A stretch of DNA of 64,000 nucleotides from Pedobacter nototheniae (lineage in GTDB: Bacteria; Bacteroidota; Bacteroidia; Sphingobacteriales; Sphingobacteriaceae): contig NZ_RQRS01000015.1 of NCBI RefSeq assembly GCF_004335085.1, positions 62,001 to 126,000 on the forward strand, written 5' to 3'. Positions 63,581-64,000 of this stretch are shown here, piece by piece; positions within the stretch are counted from its first letter, which is position 1, and the number at the start of each line of letters is the position of its first letter. Below the pieces are notes generated by a model, which saw only the letters and a program-made list of their open reading frames with translations, was not told the DNA's origin and searched no databases. A program made the translations under genes and the position numbers.

Positions 63581-64000
63581 TTACTGTTTTCCTAAAAATT
63601 CTAAGAAAGAATCTTTGTAATTAAAAAACTCAAAAACATCCGATAGGGTAAAATAATTTTGAGGGTCGGCAACATCTTTATATAAGCTTTTGGCCATATC
63701 CAATCTTTTTTGATCAAAGGTATAAGGCTTTAAAAGTGTTCTAATTTGTGCTGATGAAAGGGAAGCGTTCCTACTTACAGCATTTATCATTTTTGTTCTG
63801 CCATCATCAAAACTTTCTTTTTTATATTGATCGTAGAACTGTTGGAAGGCTTCAGCAGATAATAATCTGTAATTACGATCTGGGAGCGAAATTATTGGAG
63901 GAACAATGCCTGTGTTGTAAGAATCGGTATAATCATCAAAATCATTTAATGCGTATTGGCGATTTCTATAGATATTTAATTCTTTACTAATAATTAAGCC
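63581..64000 (-). CDS. DUF4476 domain protein (5' part missing)
   Basis: An open frame of 139 sense codons enters from the right edge and stops at 63581-63583. The C-terminal 90 residues contain NASLSSAQIRTLLKPYTFDQKRL split over two helices, then DMAKSLYKDVADPQNYFTLS and VFEFFNYKDSFLEFLG. This is the DUF4476 helical domain, seen at the end of many Bacteroidota secreted or lipoprotein-like proteins. No start is in the window, since the only internal ATG (63790) lies within the domain. It probably shares a transcript with the DinB-like gene. Confidence 0.85.
   Translation of the reverse strand, partial: GLIISKELNIYRNRQYALNDFDDYTDSYNTGIVPPIISLPDRNYRLLSAEAFQQFYDQYKKESFDDGRTKMINAVSRNASLSSAQIRTLLKPYTFDQKRLDMAKSLYKDVADPQNYFTLSDVFEFFNYKDSFLEFLGKQ

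Overview
The window is a contiguous piece of a low-GC Bacteroidota chromosome, most likely Sphingobacteriaceae and probably Pedobacter or a close relative. That placement is inferred from a NuoG without its C-terminal molybdopterin-like domain, the T9SS/gliding proteins PorV and GldJ, a DUF4159 protein, promoters of the TAnnTTTG type, and few recognisable Shine-Dalgarno sites. No tRNA, rRNA, CRISPR array, transposase or phage gene was seen.

Layout. (1) 178-13302 holds all fourteen respiratory complex I genes, nuoA to nuoN, on the + strand. They are mostly overlapped or separated by a few bases. Four longer gaps contain a hairpin, a heptamer repeat array, unremarkable sequence and a 16-bp inverted repeat. 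(2) 13328-19597 is a peptide-export locus: a minus-strand LytTR response regulator, a divergent double-glycine leader peptide, a secreted DUF4369-type protein, an HlyD-type adaptor, a 160-residue protein of unknown function and a C39 peptidase-containing ABC transporter. (3) 19684-24254 is a tight housekeeping operon (DedA, pyrophosphatase, CorC/TlyC-like, RsmE, DUF4159, biotinyl carrier). (4) 24402-28406 has gldJ, porV and ispF. (5) 28480-31884 encodes one giant protein with GH18, polysaccharide deacetylase and processive GT2 parts. (6) 32084-34528 has pirin, YceI, a Crp/Fnr regulator and a Feo-associated small membrane protein.

(7) 34593-39661 is a minus-strand cassette with two ATP-grasp-type ligases, a YbdK/GCS2-type carboxylate-amine ligase, a class I glutamine amidotransferase and an esterase, and a second esterase follows divergently. 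It looks like a biosynthetic pathway for a small peptide or amide of unknown structure. (8) 40651-50820 is a mixed region: TIGR02117, VOC, DUF4180, typA, two tandem LpxL-like acyltransferases, a serine beta-lactamase-like hydrolase, an unusual kinase-like protein, a DJ-1/PfpI protein and a PAP2 phosphatase. (9) 50893-62911 carries glycosyltransferases, methyltransferases, a rhomboid protease, an alpha-L-fucosidase and a Wzx-type flippase, i.e. cell-surface polysaccharide functions. It is interrupted by a 2.1-kb tandem array of a roughly 458-bp unit. (10) The right edge has a DinB-like protein and the 3' part of a DUF4476 gene.

The two best candidates for undescribed biology are the peptide-export locus and the amidoligase cassette. 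In the export locus the peptide ends in a run of nine G that could switch its C-terminus, and a pair of direct repeats 21 bp apart lies upstream of it. All assignments are from reading the sequence; no database search was run.
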